Source: Nitrospira sp. (GTDB lineage Bacteria > Nitrospirota > Thermodesulfovibrionia > Thermodesulfovibrionales > SM23-35). Taken from it: a DNA stretch of 8,349 nt. The translations under genes and the position numbers were made by a program. Below the pieces are notes generated by a model, which worked only from the letters and a program-made list of their open reading frames with translations, did not search any database and had not been told where the DNA came from. Positions 1 to 5,818 of this stretch are shown here, piece after piece; within the stretch, counting starts at the first letter, position 1; every line of letters starts with the position of its first letter. Where the stretch lies: positions 1 to 8,349 of the forward strand of contig VGWZ01000081.1 in NCBI GenBank assembly GCA_016873595.1, written 5' to 3'.

Positions 1-89
1 AGAGGATACCAACCATTAAGGATAAACCACTGGTAAAGCAGTCTTTTGAGTTTTCGAGAGTAGAAGCTACAATGAAAGAGTTTTATTAA
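1..89 (+). CDS. C-terminal end of an unrecognised protein (partial)
   Basis: An open frame enters from the left edge and stops at the TAA at 87-89. It contributes 28 readable codons, beginning RIPTIKDKPL and ending VEATMKEFY. The tail is polar and charged, with no membrane segment, metal-binding cysteine cluster or other motif I can name. The next gene begins 25 bases later on the same strand, so the two could share a transcript with the copper genes downstream. Too little is present to assign a family. The frame itself is plausible because it is open from the window edge and is followed by a purine-rich ribosome site for the next gene, but it could also be chance. Confidence 0.5.
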   Translation, partial: RIPTIKDKPLVKQSFEFSRVEATMKEFY

Positions 90-114
90 ACTAACAAGAG
101 AGGGGGTGAATGAG

Positions 115-270
115 TTGGCAAAAGATCCGGTTTGCAATATGAATGTAGATGAGAAAAAGGCTGCTGCCACAAGCGTGTACAAAGGGAAAACCTATTATTT
201 TTGTGCAAAGGGATGCAAAGAAAAATTTGACAAGGAACCTGGAAAATTTGTCGGAAAAGGAGAGAAATAA
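115..270 (+). CDS. Small stand-alone YHS-domain protein, probable metal (copper) binding
   Basis: This 51-residue protein is almost nothing but a YHS domain: DPVC near the N-terminus, then YKGKTYYFCAKGC and a basic tail (KFDKEPGKF). The three cysteines (about residues 7, 30 and 34) are the presumed metal ligands. YHS domains are short metal-associated modules found alone or in heavy-metal ATPases. I chose the TTG start at 115 because the AGGGGG at 101-106 sits eight bases upstream of it. The in-frame GTG at 106 overlaps that ribosome site and would add only VNE. There is no signal peptide, so it is probably cytosolic. Aligned without gaps, it matches the first 45 residues of the P-type ATPase at 2232 at 26 positions by my count, including all three cysteines. 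The likely role, inferred, is Cu(I) or Ag(I) binding or delivery to that pump. Confidence 0.85.
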   Translation: MAKDPVCNMNVDEKKAAATSVYKGKTYYFCAKGCKEKFDKEPGKFVGKGEK

Positions 271-395
271 ACCTAAACATTGCATAAAATAGAGGGTAGA
301 CATACTGATAAAACCTTTTCAAAGCAACAATATTTTATTATGATACACATGAATGCAGACATAGCTTTACGTGCATTTTAAAGAAAGGCTGGCTG

Positions 396-412
396 GTCCG
401 CCTCTGACGGAC
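396..412. repeat. GC-rich palindrome, possible REP-type element
   Basis: In the 242-base gap between the YHS gene and the Met-rich gene, GTCCG (396-400) is followed after seven bases by its reverse complement CGGAC (408-412). The core TCCGCC...GACGGA resembles the TCCGCC/GGCGGA dispersed palindromes common in some bacterial genomes. A similar GC palindrome occurs at 5845-5856. There is no T-run after it, so it is not an obvious terminator. Confidence 0.45.
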
Positions 413-427
413 TAAAGGACTATAAGG

Positions 428-455
428 TGTTGCTGGAAAAGCTTTTATCAGCACA
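428..455. promoter_or_regulatory. Imperfect inverted repeat upstream of the Met-rich gene
   Basis: TGCTG (431-435) is mirrored by CAGCA (449-453) around a central AAAAGCTTTT (437-446). With one bulged T, the arms extend outward to TGT (428-430) and CA (454-455). It lies about 60 bases before the ATG at 513. It could be an operator for a dimeric regulator or an RNA hairpin in the 5' leader. It does not match the CueR, CsoR or CopY operator consensus as I know them. A weak -10-like TACAAT follows at 483-488 with no convincing -35 box. The rest of 271-512 shows no gene I can support. Confidence 0.35.
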
Positions 456-512
456 TCTGCCCTTCAAAGTGAGAAAATGTTTTACAATTGGTGGATAGAC
501 AAGGAGGAGAAA

Positions 513-977
513 ATGAAAAAGCTGATAATTGTTTTGTTTGTCTTATTTTTATTTGTTTTGAGTGGTTCAGTTTATGCGCAGATGGGTGGTATGATGGGAG
601 AGCCGAAAGGTGAAATGAGACCCCAGGGCATGATGATGGGAGAGGGGATGAAAATGCCCATGATGCCGATGATGCAGATGCACCAGCAGATGATGATGGG
701 GCAGCATATGATGATGCGGGATATGATGCAGATGATGGTAGATATAATGAAGATGCAGCAGCAGATGATAAAAGGGGTGAACCCTGCTGAAAAGAAAGAA
801 ATGATGAAGGAAATGGATAAGAGGATTGAGAAAATGGATAAGATGATGTCCGAGATGCGCGGTATGATGACAAAATGCATGATGGCACCACCACCGGGTG
901 ATCCCAAAAAAGAGGAGATGAAGAAAGAGGAAATCCCTGCAAAGGAGATTCCCAAAACTGATCCTCACAAACACTGA
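513..977 (+). CDS. Exported methionine-rich protein, probable periplasmic Cu(I)/Ag(I) binder
   Basis: The 154-residue product starts at the ATG at 513, which has a strong AAGGAGGAG site at 501-509. The in-frame ATG at 477 has no ribosome site and would spoil the signal peptide. Residues 1-22 form a Sec signal: MKK, a long Leu/Val/Phe core, and SVYA before Gln, the likely cleavage point. By my count about 39 of the roughly 132 mature residues are methionine, as MM, MMM and MxM clusters mixed with Gly, Gln, His and Pro (for example MPMMPMMQMHQQMMM). Residues about 95-130 look like a charged helix (AEKKEMMKEMDKRIEKM), followed by one Cys and a Pro/Lys/Glu tail ending HKH. Thioether-rich clusters are typical of periplasmic Cu(I)/Ag(I) sites. 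With the Cu(+) ATPase downstream, a buffer or chaperone role is inferred. I do not recognise a named family. Confidence 0.8.
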   Translation: MKKLIIVLFVLFLFVLSGSVYAQMGGMMGEPKGEMRPQGMMMGEGMKMPMMPMMQMHQQMMMGQHMMMRDMMQMMVDIMKMQQQMIKGVNPAEKKEMMKEMDKRIEKMDKMMSEMRGMMTKCMMAPPPGDPKKEEMKKEEIPAKEIPKTDPHKH

Positions 978-1063
978 TTAAGAAAAAACACTAACATTGT
1001 TTTGCAATGACAGAGGGTATTTTGTTATTTGCACTCTATCAGTTCAGCTTGGACGATGTGCAG

Positions 1064-1101
1064 AGGAGGTGGTAGAGTTTATGAGGGATGGAAGCCTATG
1101 A
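1064..1101 (+). promoter_or_regulatory. Strong ribosome site with a six-codon mini-ORF overlapping the protease start
   Basis: AGGAGGTGG at 1064-1072 is the best ribosome site in this gap. It is well spaced (eight bases) for the ATG at 1081, which opens a tiny frame, MRDGSL, stopping at TGA 1099-1101. That stop overlaps the protease ATG at 1098 as ATGA. The arrangement would couple translation of the protease to a leader peptide. The alternative is a one-base sequencing error that hides a fused start. Confidence 0.4.
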
Positions 1102-2228
1102 ATACTCCGCTTCAGGCCGGTTCACTGAAAATAGCAAAGATTATGGGGATACCCATAAGAGTCCATTTTTCATGGCTTATTATCTTTGGTTTGATCACGT
1201 GGTCATTGTCAACATTCTATTTTCCAAAAGCAGCACCTCAATTGCCGGTGACAGCTTACTGGATAAGTGGTACAATTGCGGCGTTACTTCTTTTTGTATC
1301 TGTTGCATTCCATGAACTTTCTCACTCCTTTGTCGCATTGAAATATAAACTCCCAATAATAAATATTACGTTATTCATTTTTGGGGGAGTTGCACAGATG
1401 AAAGGTGAGCCTGCAAATCCAAAGATTGAATTCAGAATGGCCATTGCAGGCCCGCTTTCAAGCTTCTTCCTATCACTTGTCTTTTTTATCATCTACAATT
1501 TAGTAACAAGTGAGGTTGTGAAAGCTCTCTTTTCGTACCTTGCAGAACTGAACCTCATACTTGGTGCGTTTAATCTCATACCAGGATTCCCTATGGATGG
1601 AGGAAGGGTGGTAAGAGCGTATATCTGGAAACAAACTAACGACTTTTTTTATGCAACCCGCAAGGCGTCCAGTTATGGGCAAAAGATTGCACTATTCTTC
1701 ATTATTTTTGGACTCATCTCCATCTTTACCGGGTTTTCTAATGGCCTATGGCTCATGCTGATAGGATGGTTTCTCTATACTGCTGCACAGGCAAGCTATC
1801 AACAGGCAAGCCTTCAGGAGACACTCACCGGCGTTAAGGTGAAAGACATAATGGTAAAAGACATTGTGTCCATTTCTCCCGATACGACAATAGATACTGC
1901 GGTAAATGAATATTTCCTGAAGTATGGGTATGGTGGCTTTCCAGTGGTAGGTAATGGAAAATTTCTTGGAATCCTTACCTTAAAAGAGATTAAAGATGTT
2001 TCAAAAGAAAGGTGGAAGATTGTCAAGATATCAGAGATCTTTACACCGCATGATAAAAGGTGGGAGGTTTCTGGAGAAGAAGATGCGATGAAAGCTCTCG
2101 AACTCATGATAAATGAAGATAAGGGAAGATTGATGGTGACAGAAAAAGGAAATGTCATTGGTTTGATCACGAGAAACGGTATAGCAAAATATGTTCAGGT
2201 AAGGGGAGAAATAAAAGCGGAGAGATAA
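1098..2228 (+). CDS. Site-2 (M50 family) intramembrane zinc metalloprotease with CBS pair
   Basis: This is a polytopic membrane protease of the M50/S2P class (SpoIVFB/Rip3-like branch), 376 residues from the ATG at 1098. The zinc motif HELSH is at residues 72-76, inside a hydrophobic segment, and the second motif NLIPGFPMDGG is at 159-169, with D167 as third ligand. Five or six membrane segments span about 23-231. Two CBS repeats, which usually bind adenine nucleotides, fill about 248-300 and 308-366. I prefer the ATG at 1098 because MNTPLQAGSLKIAKIMGIPI looks like a family start. The earlier in-frame TTG (1029) and ATG (1056) lack ribosome sites and add an uncharacteristic stretch. Known S2P enzymes cleave membrane-anchored regulators or signal-peptide remnants. 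Here the substrate is unknown. The gene ends three bases before the copper ATPase, so the two are almost certainly co-transcribed. Confidence 0.93.
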   Translation: MNTPLQAGSLKIAKIMGIPIRVHFSWLIIFGLITWSLSTFYFPKAAPQLPVTAYWISGTIAALLLFVSVAFHELSHSFVALKYKLPIINITLFIFGGVAQMKGEPANPKIEFRMAIAGPLSSFFLSLVFFIIYNLVTSEVVKALFSYLAELNLILGAFNLIPGFPMDGGRVVRAYIWKQTNDFFYATRKASSYGQKIALFFIIFGLISIFTGFSNGLWLMLIGWFLYTAAQASYQQASLQETLTGVKVKDIMVKDIVSISPDTTIDTAVNEYFLKYGYGGFPVVGNGKFLGILTLKEIKDVSKERWKIVKISEIFTPHDKRWEVSGEEDAMKALELMINEDKGRLMVTEKGNVIGLITRNGIAKYVQVRGEIKAER

Positions 2229-2231
2229 GTT

Positions 2232-4643
2232 ATGGTTATAGACCCTGTCTGTAAAATGACCATTAAAGAGAAAGATGCAGTTGCCACATCTAACTATAAA
2301 GGAGTTACTTATTATTTCTGCGCAGAGCACTGTCTGAAGAAATTCAGTAAAGAACCAGAAAGATATATATCCAGAACAGGTCAAGTTGAAAGCGAAGAGG
2401 ATATTTCAAAAAAAGAGATTACTTACACCTGTCCAATGCACCCTGATGTCAAGGCATCTCAACCTGGATCATGTCCGAAGTGTGGCATGGCACTTGAACA
2501 GGTTGTGCCTCAAATAGTTTCGATGAAGACCAAATGGATATGTCCAATGGATCCGGAGATCGTTCGTGATGCTCCGGGAAGTTGTCCGATCTGCGGTATG
2601 GCTCTTGAACCCCAGACTATAACGCTCGAAGAAGTGGAGAACCCTGAACTTATAGATATGAAAAGGCGTTTCCGGGTCAGCATAGTTCTCGCAATTCCGG
2701 TAGTTTTTATTACGATGTTTAGCCACATTCCAGGATTTTCTATCGAGCATTTTGTATCGTTAAAGGCACTCAGGTGGCTGGAATTTCTCCTTTCCACACC
2801 TGTAGTTCTCTGGGGTGGGTGGCCCTTTTTTGTGCGTGGATGGCAGTCAATTATAAACCGTAGTCCTAATATGTTTACATTGATCGGAATTGGTGTGGGT
2901 GTTGCGTATGTCTATAGCGTCATTGCTGCACTGTTCCCGGGAATATTCCCTGCATCCTTCCGAGGAGAAGAAGGAGGGGTAGGCACATATTTCGAAGCTG
3001 CTGCGGTTATTGTGACACTTGTACTGCTCGGGCAGGTACTTGAACTCAGAGCGCGTAGCCGAACCAGTGTAGCTATCAAAACACTTCTCGGAATGGCACC
3101 AAAGACAGCCCGCCTTATTAAGAAGGACGGAACAGAAGATGATGTGCCTCTTGATCAGGTACGTCCTGGAGATGTGCTCCGTGTTCGACCGGGTGAAAAA
3201 GTCCCTGTAGACGGTATTGTTATTGAAGGTTCAAGTGCTGTAGATGAGTCGATGGTTACTGGTGAATCTATCCCTGTGCAAAAGCAAGCTGGTGATCGCA
3301 TCATTGGTGCAACAGTAAATGGCACAGGGACACTGGTTATGAAAGCTGAAAAGGTTGGTGCAGAAACTCTCCTGTCACAGATTGTCCAGATGGTTGCTAA
3401 AGCCCAACGCAGCCGTGCACCTATTCAGAGGCTTGTTGATGTGATTGCTGCTTATTTTGTGCAGATTGTAGTAGCAATTGCGATAATAACTTTTATTATC
3501 TGGGCATGGGTAGGTCCGGAGCCACGATTTACCTATGCACTCATTAATGCGGTTGCTGTACTTATCATTGCATGCCCCTGCGCACTCGGCCTTGCGACAC
3601 CAATGTCGATAATGGTTGCTACCGGAAAAGGGGCGACAATGGGGGTACTTTTCAAAAATGCCGAGACAATAGAATTAATGAAAAAGGTTAACACACTTGT
3701 TGTAGACAAGACCGGAACACTTACCATTGGGAGACCGAAGCTTGTTGAAATTTTTCCTATCAAGGGATGGAACGAAAAATCATTGCTCTATTATGCAGCG
3801 AGCCTTGAGAAGGGGAGTGAGCACCCGCTGGCAGCAGCCATTGTTGAGGGAGCAGAGGCACGAGGTGTTGTTCTCACAAATGCTGAATCTTTCCAGTCAG
3901 CGACAGGTAAAGGTGTTATTGGTAAGGTAAACGGACACAATGTTGCTCTTGGTAATCTCAACCTCCTTAAGGATATCGGGACAGACCCCGGCGAACTTTC
4001 TGGGAGAGCAGAAAGGATGCGAACTGAAGGTCAAACAGTTATGTTCGTTGGAGTAGATGAGGAAATTGTTGGGCTCCTCGGTGTTGCAGACCCTATCAAA
4101 GAGACTACACCAGAGGCAATTCGCCAGCTTCATGAAGAAGGGATGAAGATAGTGATGCTTACAGGTGATAACCATACTACGGCTGAGGCAGTGTCAAAAA
4201 AACTTCAAATTGACGAGATTGTTGCCGAGGTGTTGCCTGATCAAAAAGCTGAGTGGATTAAGCGTTTTCAAGAGCAGGGCAGTGTCGTGGCCATGGCTGG
4301 TGATGGCATCAATGATGCTCCTGCTCTTGCACAGGCTCATGTTGGTATTGCCATGGGTACGGGTACAGATGTAGCTATGGAAAGTGCCGGCCTGACCTTA
4401 GTTAAGGGAGATCTTCGCGGTATAGTGAGAGCACGGTTTTTAAGCCGTGCAACCATGAAAAATATTAAGCAGAATCTCTTTTTTGCCTTTGTGTACAACT
4501 CTCTTGGTGTCCCGATCGCAGCAGGGATACTCTACCCATTTTTCGGTATTTTGCTGAGCCCTATTATTGCCGCTGCAGCAATGAGTTTCAGTTCGGTATC
4601 AGTAGTGAGTAATGCCCTGAGGTTGCGAAGGGTAAGGCTTTAG
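2232..4643 (+). CDS. copA: P1B-1 type Cu(+)/Ag(+) exporting ATPase with YHS and two HMBD modules
   Basis: This inner-membrane pump couples ATP hydrolysis to export of monovalent copper or silver. The 803-residue protein opens with a YHS domain (C7, C30, C34). Two heavy-metal-binding modules follow: CPMH...CPKCGM at 67-86 and CPMD...CPICGM at 104-123. No GMxCxxC HMA domain is visible. The ATPase core is complete: TGES 343-346, the CPC metal gate 448-450, phosphorylated D492 in DKTGT, HP 531-532, TGDN 644-647 and GDGIND 690-695. Selectivity residues fit the Cu(+) subgroup: YN at 755-756 with P761, and M784, S787-S788 and N794 near the last helix. About eight membrane helices are expected. GGAGAG at 2219-2224 is a good ribosome site seven bases before the ATG. 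The gene follows the protease by three bases and the YHS part is paralogous to the protein at 115. Confidence 0.96.
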   Translation: MVIDPVCKMTIKEKDAVATSNYKGVTYYFCAEHCLKKFSKEPERYISRTGQVESEEDISKKEITYTCPMHPDVKASQPGSCPKCGMALEQVVPQIVSMKTKWICPMDPEIVRDAPGSCPICGMALEPQTITLEEVENPELIDMKRRFRVSIVLAIPVVFITMFSHIPGFSIEHFVSLKALRWLEFLLSTPVVLWGGWPFFVRGWQSIINRSPNMFTLIGIGVGVAYVYSVIAALFPGIFPASFRGEEGGVGTYFEAAAVIVTLVLLGQVLELRARSRTSVAIKTLLGMAPKTARLIKKDGTEDDVPLDQVRPGDVLRVRPGEKVPVDGIVIEGSSAVDESMVTGESIPVQKQAGDRIIGATVNGTGTLVMKAEKVGAETLLSQIVQMVAKAQRSRAPIQRLVDVIAAYFVQIVVAIAIITFIIWAWVGPEPRFTYALINAVAVLIIACPCALGLATPMSIMVATGKGATMGVLFKNAETIELMKKVNTLVVDKTGTLTIGRPKLVEIFPIKGWNEKSLLYYAASLEKGSEHPLAAAIVEGAEARGVVLTNAESFQSATGKGVIGKVNGHNVALGNLNLLKDIGTDPGELSGRAERMRTEGQTVMFVGVDEEIVGLLGVADPIKETTPEAIRQLHEEGMKIVMLTGDNHTTAEAVSKKLQIDEIVAEVLPDQKAEWIKRFQEQGSVVAMAGDGINDAPALAQAHVGIAMGTGTDVAMESAGLTLVKGDLRGIVRARFLSRATMKNIKQNLFFAFVYNSLGVPIAAGILYPFFGILLSPIIAAAAMSFSSVSVVSNALRLRRVRL

Positions 4644-4646
4644 ACC

Positions 4647-4676
4647 TTGACATAAAAATTATTCATCAATTAAAGT
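4647..4676 (+). promoter_or_regulatory. Candidate sigma-70-type promoter for tpiA, nearly leaderless
   Basis: A perfect TTGACA (4647-4652) is followed after 18 bases by TAAAGT (4671-4676; four of six matches to TATAAT). Transcription would begin at about 4682-4684, essentially at the tpiA ATG (4683). This fits the absence of any purine-rich ribosome site before tpiA. It separates the housekeeping genes from the copper operon. Confidence 0.5.
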
Positions 4677-4682
4677 ATCAAG

Positions 4683-5432
4683 ATGCGGAAGCCATTTATT
4701 GCTGCGAACTGGAAAATGAATAAGACTTTATCTGAAACAAGGGAGTTTATATCAAGTTTTGTCCCTGCAGTGAAAGATGTGAAAGATGTTGATATTGCTC
4801 TTGCACCTCCTTTTACCTCACTGGCTATAGCATCTGAAAACCTTAAGAATTCCAATATACTCCTTGCTGCACAGGATGTGTTCTATGAGGAGAAGGGTGC
4901 ATACACAGGTGAAGTTTCTCCCCTTATGATTGTTGATATCGGCTGTAGATATGTCATTATCGGCCATTCTGAAAGAAGACAGTATTTCAATGAGGCAGAT
5001 GAGGTTGTCAACAAAAAGATTGTGTCTGCAAAAAAGGCCGGGCTTGGAGTAATTTTCTGCATTGGTGAGTCTCTTGCGGAAAGAGATGCGGGGAAGACTT
5101 TTGATGTATTGCAGAAAGAGATTGCAGATGGACTCAAGGGAATTGATGATAAAGATATAGTTGTGGCCTATGAGCCTATATGGGCTATCGGCACAGGGAA
5201 AACAGCGACTTCTGAACAGGCCCAGGAGGCGCATGCGTATATAAGAGAAAGACTTGGATTTTTATATGGCAATAAAGCCGATGAGATTCGTATACTATAT
5301 GGAGGGAGTGTAACTCCTGAGAATATTGGTTCTTTGATGGCCTGCAAGGATGTAGATGGTGCACTTGTTGGCGGTGCAAGCCTTAAGGTTGAGAATTTTA
5401 TCAAAATAGTTAAATTCAAGGAAGGAAAATGA
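4683..5432 (+). CDS. tpiA: Triose-phosphate isomerase
   Basis: This cytosolic enzyme interconverts dihydroxyacetone phosphate and glyceraldehyde 3-phosphate in glycolysis and gluconeogenesis. The 249-residue length is typical. The substrate-binding N9 and K11 lie in AANWKMNK. The electrophile H95 is in IIGHSERR. The catalytic base E164 is in VAYEPIWAIGTGKTAT, which includes flexible loop 6. The phosphate-binding glycines are at GGSV (207-210) and GG (230-231). All active-site residues are present and the fold is full length. The ATG at 4683 starts a standard N-terminus although no ribosome site precedes it. The last bases overlap the secG start (ATGA), so these two are translationally coupled. 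It is often found beside pgk; here the upstream neighbour is the copper ATPase instead. Confidence 0.98.
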   Translation: MRKPFIAANWKMNKTLSETREFISSFVPAVKDVKDVDIALAPPFTSLAIASENLKNSNILLAAQDVFYEEKGAYTGEVSPLMIVDIGCRYVIIGHSERRQYFNEADEVVNKKIVSAKKAGLGVIFCIGESLAERDAGKTFDVLQKEIADGLKGIDDKDIVVAYEPIWAIGTGKTATSEQAQEAHAYIRERLGFLYGNKADEIRILYGGSVTPENIGSLMACKDVDGALVGGASLKVENFIKIVKFKEGK

Positions 5433-5785
5433 TAACGCTTTTAATAATAATTCATGTTATTGTCAGTATCTTACTTATTGTCATAGTTCTTATTCAGGGA
5501 GGTAAAGGAGCACAACTTGGTGCAGCTTTTGGAGGGTCGAGCCAGACACTTTTTGGAAGCAGGGGTGCTGCAACATTTCTTGGAAAGATGACCACAGTCG
5601 TTGCAGTTGTATTCATGCTTACATCCCTTACATTAGCGGTCTTTAGTGCAAAAGGAGGAGGCTCTGTGGTAAAAAAGACACCTGTAACAGAAGAAAAGCA
5701 GACAATACCAGCACCACCTATGCCAGACCAGCCACCTGAACAGCAGAAAGCACCGCAACAACCTGCACAAGGAACCAAAAAGTAG
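5429..5785 (+). CDS. secG: Preprotein translocase subunit SecG
   Basis: SecG is the small accessory subunit of the SecYEG protein-export channel in the inner membrane. The 118-residue protein has two membrane helices (about 3-23 and 53-73). The conserved loop between them reads LIQGGKGAQLGAAFGG then SSQTLFGSRGAATFLGK, the family signature. After the second helix there is a hydrophilic tail rich in Pro, Gln and Lys (about 78-118) that is long and low in complexity, as is common in this family. The ATG at 5429 overlaps the tpiA stop and has AAGGAA just upstream. Its TAG stop touches the first unit of the seven-base repeat that fills the gap to the next gene. Confidence 0.95.
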   Translation: MITLLIIIHVIVSILLIVIVLIQGGKGAQLGAAFGGSSQTLFGSRGAATFLGKMTTVVAVVFMLTSLTLAVFSAKGGGSVVKKTPVTEEKQTIPAPPMPDQPPEQQKAPQQPAQGTKK

Positions 5786-5818
5786 TAATCAGTGATCAGT
5801 GATTAGTAATCAGTGACA
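5784..5818. repeat. Five tandem seven-base units spanning the secG-lipoprotein gap
   Basis: The units read AGTAATC (5784-5790), AGTGATC (5791-5797), AGTGATT (5798-5804), AGTAATC (5805-5811) and AGTGACA (5812-5818). The array also contains the palindromes TGATCA (5793-5798) and TGATTA-G-TAATCA (5800-5812). It begins inside the secG stop codon and ends inside the first codons of the lipoprotein, supplying its GTG start. Arrays of this AGTGATC/AGTAATC type occur between genes in various bacterial genomes; I cannot name a specific family. Confidence 0.75.

Noticed and set aside
86..322. Two minus-strand frames over the small YHS gene
   Set aside because: They are Phe/Leu/Cys-rich shadows of the YHS coding sequence with no domain or ribosome-site support.
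477..512. Upstream ATG adding 12 residues to the Met-rich protein
   Set aside because: No ribosome site precedes 477, the extra residues disrupt the signal peptide, and AAGGAGGAG sits correctly before 513.
448..974. Three long minus-strand frames (His-rich, Ser-rich and Ile-rich) opposite the Met-rich gene
   Set aside because: They are complements of repeated ATG codons: in register ATG reads CAT (His), and the other frames give Ile or Ser. They lack ribosome sites, and the plus-strand frame has a proper signal peptide and ribosome site.
995..1009. Hairpin CATTG-TTTTG-CAATG after the Met-rich gene as a terminator
   Set aside because: The stem is only five pairs, AT-rich and not followed by a T-run; the protease and ATPase are probably read through.
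1029..1097. Extended protease starts at TTG 1029 or ATG 1056
   Set aside because: Neither has a ribosome site, and the added residues do not resemble the start of M50 proteins.
4818..5419. Several minus-strand frames across tpiA
   Set aside because: The plus strand encodes a full-length triose-phosphate isomerase with all catalytic residues; the antisense frames show no recognisable domain.
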